8,944 nucleotides of DNA, taken from assembly GCA_017416665.1 (NCBI GenBank), contig JAFQBO010000405.1, forward strand, positions 1-8,944, given 5' to 3'. The stretch's first letter is position 1; every line of letters starts with the position of its first letter. The notes under the pieces are model-generated. The model did no database searches. It had not been told where the DNA came from and worked only from the letters and a program-made list of their open reading frames with translations. Origin of the DNA: Oscillospiraceae bacterium. Lineage in GTDB: Bacteria; Bacillota; Clostridia; Oscillospirales; Ruminococcaceae. This document shows, one piece after another, positions 7,417 through 8,944 of this stretch. Position numbers and translations under genes: made by a program.

Positions 7417-7482
7417 TTTTATGATCCTCCCATATAATAAAATCCATCAATACAATATTACATTACACATTTTACAAAATAA

Positions 7483-7510
7483 AATGGCTGTAATATCAAT
7501 TACAGCCATT
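7483..7510 (-). promoter_or_regulatory. 28-bp perfect palindrome at the GH26 start site (operator and/or terminator)
   Basis: Arms AATGGCTGTAAT and ATTACAGCCATT are perfect 12-base inverted repeats around a 4-base centre. On the minus strand the palindrome overlaps the last bases of the -10 box and covers the expected transcription start, a classic repressor position. It is also followed by ATTTTG-type T-rich sequence and lies about 85 bases after the stop of the upstream gene, so it could terminate that transcript. The two roles are not exclusive. It does not fit the 14-base CcpA cre pattern. Confidence 0.7.
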
Positions 7511-7536
7511 ATAACATATTTTATAAATTTTTTCAA
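7508..7536 (-). promoter_or_regulatory. Sigma-A type promoter of the GH26 gene
   Basis: On the minus strand, -35 TTGAAA (7531-7536) and -10 TATAAT (7508-7513, perfect consensus) are separated by exactly 17 bases. Transcription should start near 7501, giving an untranslated leader of about 85 bases before ATG 7416. Confidence 0.85.
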
Positions 7537-7595
7537 TATTATTTGTACAACATTATTGCACAAATCTTTTCGGTTTTATTTGTTCAAGTTTACAA

Positions 7596-8944
7596 TTACT
7601 TAATAGATTTGGTAATTTCTTTAATATGTTCACCTGTTTTTTCGTCTTCTGTGAGTTCGTAAACTATTTCGTAGAAATATTTTGCGTATTCAGGTTTATT
7701 TTCGTCTTCAAACTGCTTTGCCACAGTGTTTGCAATATGAACAACCGCCGCTGATGGTCCGGGCTGAATATTTTCATTTATAAGAATATGCATAAGTTCA
7801 TTTGTTGTAAACATCTGAGGTTCGTGACCGAGTCCCATCTGCTGAGTAATATATTCAAGCTCTGTTTCGTAAAGAGGTGAATCTCTGAAAATTTTGCTCA
7901 TCTGAAGGAGTGCGAGAGCCTTGTCAAACATACGCATTTCTGAAAAGTAAAAGCTGTAAGTAAAATATGCCTGTCCAACCTGCTTTTTTGAAATCGCACA
8001 CTTTAAGAGTTCCTTTGCACACATTTCCAGTGTTTCAGTATCCTTAATCAGCTTTGCAGTTTCTGCATACTGAATATAGACTTCCGGATCGACAGGGTTA
8101 AGCTGTCTTGCACGTTCGATGGCACCGATTGCCTCAACAAATCTCTGCTTTTTTGTAAGCCCGTGACAGTACATAATATAAACCTTTGCGAGATTTCCGC
8201 CTACAGGTTTGATTACCTTTGCGTTTTCTCTGTCCTCATAGAGGTTTTTATAGAGGAGGTATTCAAGCGGTGTACCGAAACACTTATAAGTAACCTCATC
8301 TGTATCATTCCATGAAAGCATATTGTTTTTGATTATCTCACCGAGAATTTTCATACCTGCATCATAGTTTCTGTTATTGAAACGTTTTTCAGCTTCCTGA
8401 AGCTGTTCATCAATTTTTTTGTTTTCATTTTCAAGAAAAGCTTCAAGGGTTGTACGGTAATTTCTTTCTTCCGTTTCAAACATAATTTCTGCAAACGCTC
8501 TGTCAAGTTCTTCGGAAAATTCTTCTCCCTTGTATTTTGCAGACTGCTCATTGAGGTACGGTGCATCTTTTAACGGATCACCTGTCAGATTTGCCTTTAT
8601 TTCATTAAGAGCCATGTGGCCTGGTCCTTCAATAATAACTTGAACATTCTTTTCCCAAGCTCTCTTAGTAAGTTCACCTAAAGTTATAAGCTCTTTTATT
8701 TGGCTTGCATCAGTTGAATCATTAATTGAACCTGGTCTTAAAGCATCACCTAATGAAACAGTTATATCATATTTAGCACATATATCTAGTAATTCATCAA
8801 AATGTTCATAAAATGGATTTTCTTTATTATTAAGTTCCATCCATGCAAATAATAAAGAACCTCCTCTTGAAACAATATGAGTTAATCTCTTATTTCTTTT
8901 TACTGTTTCTACAGCTTCTCTATTTAATCCTGCATGAATTGTGA
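7596..8944 (-). CDS. Chimeric frame: ThiC segment joined to a TPR-like helical protein (5'-truncated)
   Basis: One uninterrupted frame runs in from the window edge. Numbering from the internal Met at 8840 (34 more residues precede it), residues up to about 84 are ThiC, described separately. From about 85 to 414 the protein is unrelated. It is mostly alpha-helical, with a charged, coiled-coil-like stretch (about 105-160) and TPR-like helical pairs around 216-320, including the segment [27 protein letters not shown]. It has no signal peptide, membrane helix or catalytic motif that I recognise, so it is probably a cytoplasmic scaffold or interaction protein; its function is unknown. Codon use in the helical part (CTC, CTG, CCG, TCC) matches the rest of the window. 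The real N-terminus of the helical protein is therefore missing, replaced by foreign ThiC sequence. The stop is TAA at 7596-7598. Confidence 0.75.
   Translation of the reverse strand, partial: TIHAGLNREAVETVKRNKRLTHIVSRGGSLLFAWMELNNKENPFYEHFDELLDICAKYDITVSLGDALRPGSINDSTDASQIKELITLGELTKRAWEKNVQVIIEGPGHMALNEIKANLTGDPLKDAPYLNEQSAKYKGEEFSEELDRAFAEIMFETEERNYRTTLEAFLENENKKIDEQLQEAEKRFNNRNYDAGMKILGEIIKNNMLSWNDTDEVTYKCFGTPLEYLLYKNLYEDRENAKVIKPVGGNLAKVYIMYCHGLTKKQRFVEAIGAIERARQLNPVDPEVYIQYAETAKLIKDTETLEMCAKELLKCAISKKQVGQAYFTYSFYFSEMRMFDKALALLQMSKIFRDSPLYETELEYITQQMGLGHEPQMFTTNELMHILINENIQPGPSAAVVHIANTVAKQFEDENKPEYAKYFYEIVYELTEDEKTGEHIKEITKSIK
8589..8944 (-). pseudogene. thiC: thiC fragment (phosphomethylpyrimidine synthase), truncated at both ends
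   Basis: ThiC is the radical-SAM enzyme that converts aminoimidazole ribotide into the HMP pyrimidine of thiamine. About 118 residues are visible, with strongly conserved family motifs: [39 protein letters not shown] and [11 protein letters not shown]. The sequence then leaves the family after about NEIKAN. Missing are the expected continuation (the APFY...LGPLTTDIAPGYDH region) and the C-terminal CxxCxxxxC that binds the 4Fe-4S cluster, so this piece could not be active. Its codons (TTA for Leu, AGA for Arg, frequent ATA) are more AT-rich than those in the rest of the window, pointing to a different source genome. No thiamine-related gene or TPP riboswitch lies nearby. Confidence 0.85.

Noticed and set aside
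7483..7510. CcpA catabolite-repression (cre) site at the mannanase promoter
   Set aside because: The inner TGTAAT...ATTACA is 16 bases long and lacks the central CG of cre, so it does not fit that consensus.
8589..8944. Genuine ThiC-TPR fusion enzyme
   Set aside because: The ThiC part stops before the Fe-S cluster cysteines and changes codon style at the join, so a working fusion is unlikely; kept as a finding about a chimeric contig end.

Overview
The window looks like a fibre-degrading gut or rumen Ruminococcus-type Firmicute (Oscillospiraceae), probably a metagenome-derived contig. The main evidence is a secreted, modular GH26 mannanase ending in a type I dockerin, joined by Thr/Asp/Pro/Glu linkers of the kind found in ruminococcal cellulosome enzymes. 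The moderately AT-rich coding style and TGTAGGGG-type intergenic palindromes agree with this. The species cannot be fixed from the sequence.

Layout. Positions 1-4407 (+) hold a tightly packed operon for a gliding-type (GldA/GldF/GldG-like) ABC-2 transporter: a 5'-truncated ATPase, a six-helix permease, a GldG-like extracytoplasmic auxiliary protein, and a DUF4340 protein. The DUF4340 gene has an in-frame TAA directly after its membrane anchor, so it reads as a 32-residue anchor peptide plus a detached 412-residue body. The operon closes with a clear intrinsic terminator at 4414-4443.

Positions 4451-4889 hold a 439-bp non-coding repeat element. It has 95-bp, roughly 85% identical, ungapped terminal inverted repeats, and inside them two tandem modules bounded by TGTAGGG and CCCTACA. 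The element lies between two convergent terminators, so little transcription from either side should reach it.

Positions 4945-7416 (-) encode the mannanase: signal peptide, CBM35-like module, GH26 catalytic domain, linker, unassigned beta-rich module, repeat linker, dockerin. It has a near-perfect housekeeping promoter (TTGAAA, 17 bp, TATAAT) whose -10 and start site are overlapped by a 28-bp perfect palindrome. This palindrome could be an operator, the terminator of the upstream gene, or both.

Positions 7596-8944 (-) form one open frame that joins two unrelated proteins: an internal-to-C-terminal stretch of ThiC (8589-8944) and an alpha-helical TPR-like protein (7596 to about 8606). Codon choice changes abruptly at the join, and ThiC is cut before its Fe-S cluster cysteines. 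The simplest reading is a chimeric contig end, not a real fusion gene.

How the genes work together: the ABC operon is one functional unit of unknown substrate. The mannanase is an independent, convergently transcribed extracellular polysaccharide-degradation gene. I see no sign of a phage, CRISPR or defence system, and no RNA gene.
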